The translations under genes were made by a program, and so were the position numbers. A model generated the notes under the pieces. That model was given only the letters and a program-made list of their open reading frames with translations, searched no databases and was not told the DNA's origin. Below are positions 9,944-21,862 of a DNA stretch of 64,000 bases, in pieces. Numbering within the stretch: the stretch's first letter is position 1; each line of letters opens with the position of its first letter. This DNA is from Spinacia oleracea (Eukaryota; Streptophyta; Magnoliopsida; Caryophyllales; Amaranthaceae): contig NC_079491.1 in assembly GCF_020520425.1 (NCBI RefSeq), positions 6,621,143 through 6,685,142 on the forward strand, written 5' to 3'.

Positions 9944-12900
9944 CTAGGGGGTCTTAAGCTGTGATAGTTCACTCAACATTCTGCCATATTTTTTTCTTTC
10001 ATCTTCAAGCTCCTTTTTAAGCAGCAAAACCTGCATGAATCATTGTGTAAATTTTATAACGAATATTGGTTATGTCAAAGATACTTTGCAAATACCATAC
10101 AATGTTCATGTTCGTTACACTAGAATTATTTGCTGTAACCTCTTCTTTTCCCTGTTATTATCCTGAAGCAGAATATTTAATCACTAGTCAAGTCTAAATA
10201 CCACATGCTTGATGCTTGGCCACTTTAGTGATATTGAGTTGAATCAAGATTTGATATTTTTCTGTAACAAAATTATTTTCAGTTACTTTTCCTCGCCAAA
10301 TGTCCAAAGTTCCAAACATACCCTCTTCACCATTGACCATTCTTCACGAATGAATGAGATACTGACACCATATCAGTCGTTGAACGTACCTTCTGTGTAA
10401 GCTCTTTCTCTCTCTTCACAAATTCCAAGCATCTGAAATGTATATCAACCAAATCAGCAGATAAAATAGAAACTGATAACAGATTAAAAAGACTTTTAAA
10501 AGAGTACGACTCAGACGTGAAGATACTCCTATTCCTTTGATTGACAATGTACAACAGTACAACTACACTATCATGTATACCTGCAAATTTTTTCTTTTTG
10601 AATCTAAACAACTTACTTCTGCTGAAGTTTCTTATTATCTTGCATCATCAACATGGCCTCCCGTTTACTCTGCTCGTCTGCACCAAAACTGCCAAGCTGC
10701 AATTAAAACTGAGTTGGTCAGAATCATGGAATAACACACTGCATCGAGGAGGCTTCCCTCAATCCCCTTGTACCATTTTCTTCCTATTTGTCTAAAAAAG
10801 GTGCCATAGTACCAAACAGAAGACAGTAACCAGTAACTATCAACTGAGAAGTTTAATCACTGTAAATAATCAAACAGGGGAAAGAAATTGATAAGAGAGA
10901 TTCAGCTCCTGCATCCGAGATGATCAAATAACTAAAAAGAGAAACACAAAGCCTTGATGGCCCGTTTGGTAGCCGGTCATAAATGGTGTCAATGGGAATG
11001 AATTTGTATGTAAATTTGTAAGGAAAATCAATATCCATTTCCATGGTAATGCTAATTCGCTCAAAATTATCTCTTTTTAAAAAAAAAATTACCATTACCA
11101 TTTGGGGAGTGGTATTAGGTGGGAATGCAAATTTATGACGAAAAACACCAAGTATGAGACAAAATTTCATTACTATGAACATCATGATGTTATTTTCTTG
11201 TCAAATAACACTTAGATTTATTCTCATTCCCACCATTTATTACCGGCTACCAAACGGGCCGTGAATTCTAGCTAGAGTGATATATTTAGATAGATATGAG
11301 CCATATGGGCCATAGATAACACCAGTCTTAAGTATTTCGGAGGGGACATGCTTAACCATCACTTGCAATTTTTAAAAAAACATCCGAAGAATGGACGGAC
11401 CTGGACATGGGTGAAGTTCTCCGTGGTAGTAGCATCAGGTATTATGCTGCTATGCGTACTTGTATGAGCTGAAAATAGGGGATTCTTTGTCCTTGTTGAA
11501 TCTGTGAGTCATAAACATAAGGGGAAGTTATATGTGCTATACATGGATTTAAACACAAATCTGAGCCAACTGTCAAAAAAGTATTTACCTAGCTGCTGGC
11601 CTTTTCTTTGAGATATAGACCCAACAAGTAAATCAACTACAAGGTCATCATCGTCATTGTCTGGATCTGACATTGTACTATCATCCAATTCTACAGGTTC
11701 AGCACAACAATCATATGATGAGTCTATTGAAGACGCACGAGGTTTTCTAGTGACATGATATCCTATAAGTCCACAGTGATGATCCCTACAAAATTATTTG
11801 ATAACATGCATCAATTAGCGGCCAATTAGCAACAGCCAAATAAGCAAATATTACATCCGTTTCATAAAGATCTTTACGGTTACTATTTGCACAAATATTA
11901 AGACAAAAATGAACAAGTTAGTTTTTTTGAAAGGAAAGTCGAGCTTGTTAGTTGGATATAATAAAATATGGATAAAGTTAGAGAAATATGTAAAAAGGTG
12001 GGTGTGTGAAAGAAAAAAATGAATAAAGTAAGAGAAAGTGAGTGGAAAATTGTAAATATTGTGGGGTAAGAAGGGTAAGTTAGTAAATTTTCATGTCCAC
12101 AAATAGAATACAACAAATTGTAAAGAACATTTAAAACGGAAAGTGTAAAGATCATTTTGAAACAGAGGTAGTACTTCGACATGACAATCTTTCGCTTACA
12201 ATGTCACACACCCAAGGCAATGATCCCTTCATTTGATTGTAGAGCAAGCTTGCCAAGCTACCTTAATTACTTAATTGCAGAAAGCTAAGCATCCAAGATG
12301 AAAAGCAGATTAACAAAAATCCAAAGGCAATACTGGTGCAGAATAAAAGAAAACAACAAACCATAACCCTGGGAACTCTGGTTAATGGAGAAATGTGGCA
12401 GCACAAATAGTTAAAGAGAAAATGAGAAACAATATTATTATGTTATGCCATCAGTATCACTGCCACATAAACCGGGGATAAAAAACTGAACACCCACCAA
12501 TATTCCCATGCCATTTTCTTCAAGCGTGTTTCAAGCCTTTGGAAGAGGGAGGTCCTCTCAAAATCTTGTTTGTTATGAACAGGCTCAGCAAAGTTTGCTT
12601 CCAAGACCCCTAAAGAACATTATAATAGTCAAAATTTCATGCATATAACATTATTATGTCATACAGTTTCACTATGTGATCTAGAGAAAATACCAACGAC
12701 GCCTCTTCCTCTATTCTTCATATAGGGAGCAACTTCCCAAAATGGCTGCAATGAAGAAATACAAATTAGATAAGCTGGTCATCAACCTGAAAAAACATGC
12801 TAGAGTATACATAATTTCTACACACAAACAAAAATAACTTTTCTTCAACCTTTAATACTGCAGCTTTTATTTCATATTTCTGAGAGATTTAATGCTTCAG

Positions 12901-15900
12901 TTTTAGATGAATGTGATTCTCCCAAATTGAAATTTCCTTGAGCAGTAGGGAGAACAGTTTCAATTTTAAAGGTTTGAGACAACAAAACATTACATTCACG
13001 GTAATTATGAAGGCAATTTCTTTGGAACTAAAAGTGGATGAAGGAGATCTAAATGTTTACAAGGAAATAAAGTCCGTTGAGTCGTTAACGTACCATTAAA
13101 ATAATTTTTCAGCATGAGGTCATTAAAAGAGCTGAGAGAGTTTTTGCTGAGCAATTTTCAGTTGTAAAAGAATATTTCATATGTCAGAATAAACTGGCCT
13201 TCACATATGTTGTTTCTTGTGAGTTGCATGAGTTCCTAAATAGACAGTCTCAAGAATCACTAACCATTTTAACCATTTTAACCATATATCTTGGAACATG
13301 ATGACATTAACACTCTTGCACATGGTTTTGCTGCACACACATGTAAAAAATCTTCTTAAAGGAGGCTTACAACTTACCAATATAAGCCGGTTCTTATGGT
13401 AGACATTGAAACCATGGATATTGACATCATGCGCTTCCTTCAGAAAGCCTATAGTTGTTATTATGTCATCCTGTGAATTTCAGTCAGAAGCATGCTCAAC
13501 TTTATTTGTGGACATTTGAAGTTCATAACTGATAACAAGGAATCAAGAATAGTTCGAGTAACTCTGAAAATGAAAAAAAAAATTGCACACAACATCAGGT
13601 ATCATAGTGACTGGCAAGATAATTTCTGGTTGCATTTACTTTTTTTTTTTGATGCAAGCAAGGAACTTCAAATTAAATTAAAAGTTAAGAGCTACAACAA
13701 TAAAACTATGGAGGTCTATCCTCCAAAAGCACATCTGAAACAAACTCCGGGGGTCATTTACAGTTAAGCAATAGTGTAGATAAGTACTATGAGATAAGCT
13801 TTGGGCACTTTTTGAGTGGTGAGATTTGAGAAAAAGAGAAAGTTCGGATCTGAAGCTCAAACAAAATAACCCATGCCGGACATGTTGCACATGCATAATT
13901 GCTAGCATAGGTAGTTGTTTCTGGGGAAAGCAAATCATGACGCCAGCACACCATAGCTTCCCATATGCTGGGAAGAGAAATCTATTCTATTTCTTCATGT
14001 TCACCAAAATTACCCCAATGCCTCTTACATATAATCATCAGCAATTCAGCACCAACCAAGGAAGCCAGCAAAAACAACGCAGGAAGTAACAAAAATCAAA
14101 ATGATCGTAGAGAACTTACTCCAATATCAGCTAACAGTAAAGAGCATGCTTGCATAACGAGAATAATTACAACAGAGAAAGCAGAAGCAAATGAGTTTAC
14201 CTCTTTAGTTGGCCTATTTTGAGGTCTGTACACGATAAATTCTGGGAATTCAAGGTCACCTGTTATACTATGATGCTCAACAACTTTTCCACACAATATC
14301 ATACTAAAATTCTGGGGGAGCTGCAAGTACAAAATGGACAAGTAAACCTGCAAAGAGAATAAGATTTATAATTTGTGAGCCTGATTTCTTCTGATTCGTG
14401 GGACCCCTAGTAAATTCAGACTGACCCGGAGGGAATAGCGGTATTGGTTGGCAATGTGCTCTTCAGTCTTCAATCTTCTTGAATCTTTCCGACCATTGTT
14501 TGAACCTTTCAAGCGAATATCCTATGATGAAAACAGCCAAGTCATAATTTGCAAAAGATGATGCTACCTCACTTAAAATCACTTGTTGCTACTGGTCCAT
14601 TTTCTTTTGGGTGGGACATTTCATAACACTGATTCATTTATGATACCAATACAATTACTTATCACTTTCATGATGATACAAATTATGTATATCTTCTCCA
14701 TTACAACACAATGTATAACCAGATATTTGATTATATGCATAAAACATAAAATTGACAAGTGATCTGAAAGGGAGGGAGTAGAATATAGTCTTAAATCTTA
14801 ATAGAGAAATAAACAAAGGGAATAAAGAGACAACCTCAGGGTCACTATTGAAATCCAACTCCAAGTGTCCATCATCAGCAAGCCACAAATTATAGATGAT
14901 AATTTTGGTACCATGAGATCCAATACTATCAAACTGCGCGCCATCAATTTAACAACTGAACTAAGTATAGAACTAGAGTACTTGAGCCAGTAAGTACAAT
15001 TCAGCAATAAAAACAGCACACAAAGGTGAAAAAAATAAGAAAAACAAGTCAATCCCTTCAAACCACTGCAATGCGATTAACAACAAGACATGTGCATAAG
15101 TTTGCAGTGAAAGACGTTAATGATCTTCAAACATAAATCTAAGGTTATAGTGCTATCAGATTGTAGGTGAATTTTATGCTGCTGGTGTGACGTGGCTTCC
15201 ATAATAACGTGGAGAAAGACATGCAATTCATTCATTAATTCATTAACATAAGCTGCGGTTATCCACTAGATATAAACTGTAAGCAAAGAAAACCGTTGAT
15301 TTTCATCCAATTGGTAGGGAGTGAGTACAAGAATCAAGAACAAAAATAACAATGGCAAAGGCATACACTATTTAACATGGATAATCAAAATTTGAGAGAA
15401 AACTTCCAAACAATATTTTGAATTGAGAATATTAGTGCACTCCAATATCGATGACTTGAATTATGAGTACACCCCAACACAAATACACAATGGTGAATTC
15501 AACCATACCGTCACTCATTCCCTCAAAGCTTATGTCGCATGGTCTCTCCCTCATTGAGCATCTCCATGGTGTATATCACTCTCTCACTGTTGTCTAATTC
15601 TTTTTGAAGCACTTACACACAATAGTGTTTGCATATTGTCCACTCTCTATTATCCATAACCATATAACCCCCTATGTATAGGACTCTTACCTTCCAACTA
15701 AGATTATCTAACACAATTAAAATATCTTTTACTTTCACAAATACATTATAAATACCATGACTTCATCTCTTTTGAATTTCTTTTAAAAATCTCCCAAAGA
15801 ACTGATTCCTCTCGGTTTCATCTAATTGAGGGCTAAGCAAAGAATGAAAAGTTCATCTCATACCTTCATTTCTCTTTCCTTTGCTAATCTTCCCTCTTTT

Positions 15901-18805
15901 CCCTATCAACTCATTTCAGGAAGCCAAACAAGCTACAAAAAGACAATATGCACACAAGGCATTACAGAATTTGTCCGAACGTACTTGCTTCAGAAGCTCT
16001 GCTTCAGTTGAATATGGAGACCACTGCAAAATGATTGAAATATTTGATTGAAAGCTCTCTCTACTATCACGATATAGAGGTTTCCAGGACGCAGTTGTCA
16101 AAGTGTACTCATAATCAATCTGTAGACATGTCCAATGGCACCATCAGACTAGCTATTAGCCAGGCATAGCGATGAAAACTAGTTAATAGATTAAGTAACA
16201 CAGTATTAAAACCAACATAATTTATGCTCAACTTCATTGAATCAAGGACTACAATAACAGTGTGATTCAGATAGATAGATGAACTAAAAAATACCCAGTG
16301 ATATTACTTCAGAAAGACAGAAACACATGGTGTGACGCTCATTTGAAAAAAGAACTGATATGGATATCACCTTCAAAGTCCCACAACAAATTTACTTGAC
16401 AGGCAATACATTGGACTTCAAACAATCAATGATTTCTATCATTTACAATATGTCCATTCTGATGTAAATATCTCAGTAATGGGCTGTAAGTTAAAAATAG
16501 GAGGGTTCTAGATGACTTTAAATTTATTTTGGACAAAGTTATCTATCAGGAGGATTCAGTGAAAACTGAAAAGATATTACTCAGTATATCCAAGAAGATG
16601 TATATTTACCATAGGTATTACTATTCTGTCCATGCCTGTGTGAGACAAGAATGTATAGGAAAGAAGACCAATGCTTTGGGTTAATATCCTGAATACAAAA
16701 CAAACACCGTGAATAAGCAAACTTACAATAAGCATATGCACCCAAAATGAAATCCACAATTTAAAAAGCACCCAGTAAATCTGGGGAGGGAGGGAATAGT
16801 ATTGGGCACATCACAGAGCTTAGAAGATAGAAGGCAGAAGTAAAGAAGTACGTAGATGTATAACCAATAGAGAAAGGTAAAAAAAAAAATTATTAGAAAT
16901 GACATACAAATATTCATGCAATTCTTAAAACAGCACTTTGTAAAGCTAAATAGCAATAAGCAACTTCATCAATAGAAATCCAAAGTGTGAGCCTATTTAC
17001 AATGAAGCTCAAAGGTTCATCAGCATTGCATTAAAGTGGCTGAAGCAGATGTCTACCCGCTAATTTCTCACTGTAAAGTAGCAAGTCATTCCAATAACAA
17101 ACAAAACTGATCCCAAGAATATCCCTTATCACTTATCAGGTATCAGCAGTTGACATATATACTCGCTCAATGAATCATGTCAAGATTTTTAGACATGTTA
17201 GTAACTAAAGTGTAGTGTAAAGATTTAAAATTCATTGGTCACAGACCCACTGTCCATTTGTCGACTGAAGACTATAGCATCTGCTCCAAGTCTCATGGTG
17301 CTGGTCTTGAACCCATTTCCATCTGAAAAGCATTCAACTAAATCATTCAAAAAAAAGGAAGAAATTGAAATAATTTAGAGCATGATTATTAAAATTTAAT
17401 TTAGCATACATTGCCCAATGGCCTTTTTAGACATCTTATCTGAGAATCCGAAACTCATACATCCCCTAATTGCTTTTGGGTCCATACCACCTCCATCATC
17501 TGCAAGTATCAAGTGCAGAGCCATGAAATTTCTCTTACGGATATGTAACTGCTAATAAGAAGCATGAGAATGGTGGGGATAAGAAAAGGTGTAATAGAAC
17601 AACTTTTAAAATGTTCATGAACCAACTTACCTTGGATGAGCAGCGCTGGACTACCATCCTTTGGATCAGAGATTTTATCTACGATGACAAAAGTAGCTCC
17701 ATTTTGTATCTATTAGATTGAGAAAAGACCATATGAAAAATCTCATCTTACATACTTCATATGAGTAACCACATGATATGAGAATAAGAAATTGGAGTTC
17801 CAAAACTGAGTTTTATTGATACTATAATGATTTCACAGAGGACAAAGAGAAGTCAAAACTCAAAAGCAGTGAAGTTCTACATCCATACAAAGGCAAAGTC
17901 AAAATTGTAACATAGAATTTTTCGCACAATTAATTGCGACATTCTTTTATAGCTCTACAGGATTTTTTAAACACTTCAATGTTCAAAACTTCAAAACAGC
18001 TCACGAAAATTTTACTAGGTAACAAAATGCTAATATATCAGCAGTAAACGAACTAAAAATGTCAGCTGAATCACCTCATCAATTGCATTGTCCAGAAGCT
18101 CCGCCACAGCTGCACGAAAAAAGTCCTCAAACATTAAGAGAATGCAAAACACATATTACAACTGTTTATGGACAATAGACAACCTTTAACACGAAAAAAA
18201 AGCATTTGGCAAAGAAGGTAATATATTTTTTAGCCAATGTCACCTCCAAAAGCCCACTTGTGAGAAGTGGCATTAGAGTGAAGGAACTTGGGGTGTACAT
18301 GCAAATGAGTTTTCGTATCTGCACAAAAAATACAAAAAGAAACAAAAAGCAGGAAACTCAGTACACTGCAAAAGCACTACCCAACATGTTGGTGCAAAAT
18401 CCAAGCATGATTTAAGTGACAAGTAAAATATGACATTGCCAATATTTACTGATGCAGCATAAACCAATATTTAGATGACTAACTTGGAACCAAAGATTCA
18501 GAGGAGTTCGAGAGATTGTCATAGTTTTCAGCTTTCCAGAATTGCCGACAAAGCGGTCTTGGACGTTGGGGAACAGCAGATAAATGTGTGTCCTGAGATG
18601 GAGACTGAATTTGCTCCTGTAAGCAGGTGTTCCTTTGATCAGTAGTCATAATAGCATTAGAGCTATTGTATTCAGAATTAGGAGTTCTGCCTCTATGTTG
18701 GACTTCTAGCCCTGAACTGATTAAACTGGGTATGTGGGCATACGATTCTTGATGAATTAAAGATCCAAAAAGTTCCTGGCCAAACTCGACAGCTTCTACC
18801 AACAT
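9944..18805 (-). CDS. MORC6-like: MORC-family GHKL ATPase, tandem copy 1 (625 aa, 18 exons)
   Basis: Nuclear ATPase of the Microrchidia family, which in plants acts in transcriptional silencing, chromatin compaction and immunity. Coding exons, 5' to 3': 18805-18484, 18318-18244, 18109-18075, 17709-17631, 17499-17410, 17322-17247, 16688-16610, 16119-15985, 14933-14835, 14521-14426, 14347-14201, 13470-13378, 12745-12694, 12609-12498, 11785-11589, 10677-10617, 10432-10390, 10030-9944; 1878 nt, open throughout, GT/AG at each intron. CRQFWKAE begins at residue 86; ATP site AELLDNAIDE ends at 144; DDGGGMD starts at 171; GQYGNGFK is at 199-206; a coiled coil closes the protein. Versus copies 2 and 3: exon 10 is one codon shorter, exon 12 one codon longer, the linker is acidic (DDSTMSDPDNDDDD), one C-terminal exon is missing and the next acceptor is shifted inward. 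The start is the first ATG aligned with the paralogs; the frame is open further upstream. Least certain: exon 6 donor and exon 16 acceptor. Confidence 0.92.
10959..11260. mobile_element. MITE in intron 15 of MORC copy 1
   Basis: A perfect 18-bp terminal inverted repeat, GGCCCGTTTGGTAGCCGG, lies at 10959-10976 and inverted at 11243-11260. The two arms stay partly complementary further in. The 302-bp element has no coding capacity. No clear target duplication; the GGCCCGTTTGGT end is shared by several plant MITE groups. Confidence 0.8.
11854..12171. mobile_element. Stowaway-like MITE in intron 14 of MORC copy 1
   Basis: The ends CATCCGTTTCATAAAGATC and, inverted, CTACCTCTGTTTCAAAATGATC form imperfect inverted repeats, flanked by TA on both sides (11852-11853 and 12172-12173). 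The TA target and this kind of end are typical of Tc1/mariner-derived Stowaway elements. Confidence 0.75.
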
Positions 18806-19915
18806 TTTTGTTTCTGCACATGTTAACAAGTTTTCTGAAGCTAAATGCAAATCTAAGCCACAAAAAAATTGTAACAATCTCTTTTAATAAGATAAAAATG
18901 AGAAACTACTCATCATAATTAACAACCATCAAAAACTTGTACTGAGCTAAAATGCACAAACATCAGCTTTAGGATAACAATTCTTGTACAAGACGATCTC
19001 ACAATTGATATTACAAGGGTGATTTATTACTTATTTCGGGGTAATTTCAGATGTCTCACAATAAATTAGCGTGAAACAGTCTCCTCTAACCCTATAAGAC
19101 TCGCTTGATCTAGTTCCATTCTCTTGCATATACTTGTTCGTAGCATTTTGCGTACAGCTCTTAAAATGATTTTCAATAACAAATTTCACACCTAGTTAAC
19201 TTAGGGGAAAGTTTACTCAGACATCCGGGTTTTTCCAACGGCGAAATCGATAAATCAAATGTTTGAATCCAATCAACTTCAAATGAAATGATCATTTTAA
19301 CAATTTAACAATTATATATGCTTCCTCGAATAAAATTTCTAAATTCATTGAGCTTTAAATCACACCCCCGGAATAATTTTCAGAAGCGTGTTTTCTGGGT
19401 AGAGGTGAAATCTGTACAACATTCAGCAAAACCTAAAACCCTTAATTTCCGATTATGGGAATTGCATAGTTAGGTTAAACTTCTAAAACCCAGAAACCAA
19501 AATCACCATATATTGCGGAAAAGGAAATAGAACAAGTAGTAAAACAATAGAAAAAGGGGGACTTAAAATAAAATGTGAAATGCTATTAATAAAGTTGCAA
19601 AATCGTGACTTAAAATAAAATAAAAGGTTCTGATTTGTATTGTTTTTGCTCGAGTTACATTATTATTTATCAATTTCAGCTAGTTTTGTCGAACATGTGG
19701 GTACAAAACCCGACTGCATTTATTTGCAATCGGGCTTCGCTAAAACCCAGAAATTCTGGAAAAATGTGTCGTATATCAGTCAAGTGACAACAAATTCCTT
19801 TTATTTAGCCTTCCATTCTTCAGATTATTACAGTAATACTAGTTCTACCTCGATACTAGTGGTCCGAAAATGTAAGAAATCCAGAAAAATGTTTCAAAAA
19901 GTCTTGCGCGCACTA
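18806..19915. promoter_or_regulatory. 5' flank of MORC copy 1; no other gene seen
   Basis: The leader and promoter of copy 1 should lie here. A possible acceptor (TGTGCAG, minus strand) sits 11 bases before the ATG and suggests a leader intron. Unlike copies 2 and 3, I found no CACGTG pair in this flank. Nothing else is recognisable. Confidence 0.35.
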
Positions 19916-20195
19916 GGTGTACAATAAATTTATTGTACACCAAAATAACTTTAACCCATTTTTTTGTAACTTTAACCTAGTTTTGATTAACTTTTATATT
20001 AGTAAAAAAAGTTGATAGATAAACATTTTAAATGATTAAATGATTAATTTTATACATTATTAGAGATTTTGAAGAAATAAGTTTTATTAAAATGAAAAAA
20101 TTTATCACTAAAAAAATAGATAACTTTTACCTATATAAGCATAACTTTTAAGCATTTTGAGTTAACTTTTACTCCGTTATACAATAATTATTGTA
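19916..20195. repeat. palindrome-ended repeat element
   Basis: It opens with a perfect 26-bp palindrome (19916-19941, half-site GGTGTACAATAAA). It closes with a related 16-bp palindrome, TACAATAATTATTGTA, at 20180-20195. AACTTTAAC and AACTTTTA phrases lie between them. It looks like a non-autonomous element with palindromic termini; I cannot assign a family. Confidence 0.55.
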
Positions 20196-21109
20196 CAACC
20201 ATTGTAAATAAGAATTTGTGAAAATGTTTAGGGTAGAATAATACTCCGTACCTGAAATCAACAATTCTGATGAGCTTATGCTTTTGCACTTTGCAAGAGT
20301 GCATGCAAAGGATATTGATTGCGAATTTGCGATTGACAAAATAGCAAATCTGATGAGCTCTCAACTTTAGAGTTTAGAGTGGCACACAAAAAATATGGGA
20401 CTATGGGAGCAATACTACATTACTACGTACAGTGTACTAGTGTCCTGGTGTAGTACGGAGGTGTAAGACTGGTCTTTGAACTTTTTGGGACGTGCTTGTA
20501 AATTGTAATCACTTGTGTACCAGGCGTTTCCTCTTCGCGATAAAAAAAAATAAGTTTTAGGTTTAATAAGTTCAGATAAGTTGTAATCATGTTCTATTAG
20601 GTCAATAAGTTCTACCTTTTACGCTCTTGCAATCAGATTTGATCAGGTCCAATAAGTTCCAACTATGTTTGATCAGTTCCTATCAGGTCAATAAAGGCGC
20701 AATTGCCACTGATTTTTATACTATTGGACATATTTGTAATTTGCCAATGAAAACCAAACCTCTAAACAAAAAATGGTTGCCAAGTAGACCAGTCCACTTA
20801 CTTAGGCCCAAAATGAACACAGGTGACTATTATGGAGCATATCTGCATATTAGGTTGGTTTGTTAGTTAAGTTCTTCACAAAATCAGCCATGCTTGTGTT
20901 AACATGTTTTGAAATAAGATTATTCTTGTAAATTTCATGGTCAAGTTTATTTGATTAACTAGAGGTGTAAAACCGAATCCGTGGTTGTGGATTGGTCTAA
21001 TCAGTTCAGGCCATATAAGATAATGATTTATGCAGGATCAATGCGCATATGAATCGGATGCATTGCAATCTGAAATAAGTTCCTGAAATAAGATTTTCCG
21101 AGTCACTTA
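20196..21109. other. no gene seen
   Basis: Spacer with short AAGTTC(A/C)GATAAGTT-type repeats near 20560-20690. Nothing coding. Confidence 0.5.
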
Positions 21110-21207
21110 GGCCCCATTTAGTTCACCTTATTTCTCCTTTTCTAATCTTATCTGATTAAATCTGAAATAAGTAATAAGTTCCTGAAATAAGGTGAACTAA
21201 CAGGGCA
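21110..21207. mobile_element. small Tourist-like MITE
   Basis: The left end GGCCCCATTTAGTTCACCTT and the inverted right end TGCCCTGTTAGTTCACCTT pair over about 25 bases. TTA flanks both sides (21107-21109 and 21208-21210), as expected for PIF/Harbinger-derived Tourist elements. Length 98 bp. Confidence 0.65.
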
Positions 21208-21862
21208 TTAGAGGACAGAAGTTTCCTTTAGATAAAAGGCATTTCAGGTACTTGTCGCCATAGTTTACCCAAAACTGGCTAATTGTAGGTGTTAAATTCA
21301 TTTAAATTAAGAAAAAAGGTCGTTCGATACTCTGATGATATACACAAGTTTAATGCTGCTACTACTACTACTACTACATTATTACAAACTAATATTGGTC
21401 AGAGCAAGTTGCCCTCTCCTCACATCATTTCTCTTGAAAGATCAAGGCCTCTAGCAGCATTTCTTTACACATTACTCGGCACTTAAACCGGTCACAAAAC
21501 GCTCCATCCTCATTTTGCATCAGACTTGTTTCTGTTTTTGCAGCTGTAAATTATGAGCACATTGATAAGTCAGAAAAGATCAGGCTTAAAACCCTATTGT
21601 GCCATAATCAAACAAATGAAGAAGGCAAGTTGAAAACTTTAAAGTATTTCTTTCTAATTATTGTACTAGTGAAAGTATAAAATCTCGAGCAAAGTTGAAG
21701 AGAATCGAATAAAATGCCCAAAACCACATTCTGAATCATGATTTAGTTCACTGAAAATGGAGTATACAACTTTTTCAACATCCTTCATGATGGCTGAGAA
21801 CTACTAATATGACAACTAATCGAGAGAAACCATTAGGGGAGAAGAGAATGATTACTTGCATC
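21208..21862. other. 3' flank of MORC copy 2; no gene seen
   Basis: Downstream of the copy 2 stop codon; expected to contain its 3' UTR. A short (CTA)n run lies near 21357-21377. No other feature. Confidence 0.4.

Noticed and set aside
18805-18877. Upstream extension of the copy 1 N-terminus by 24 codons
   Set aside because: The extension has no ATG start (it would begin at TTG), and the paralogs align from the ATG at 18805.
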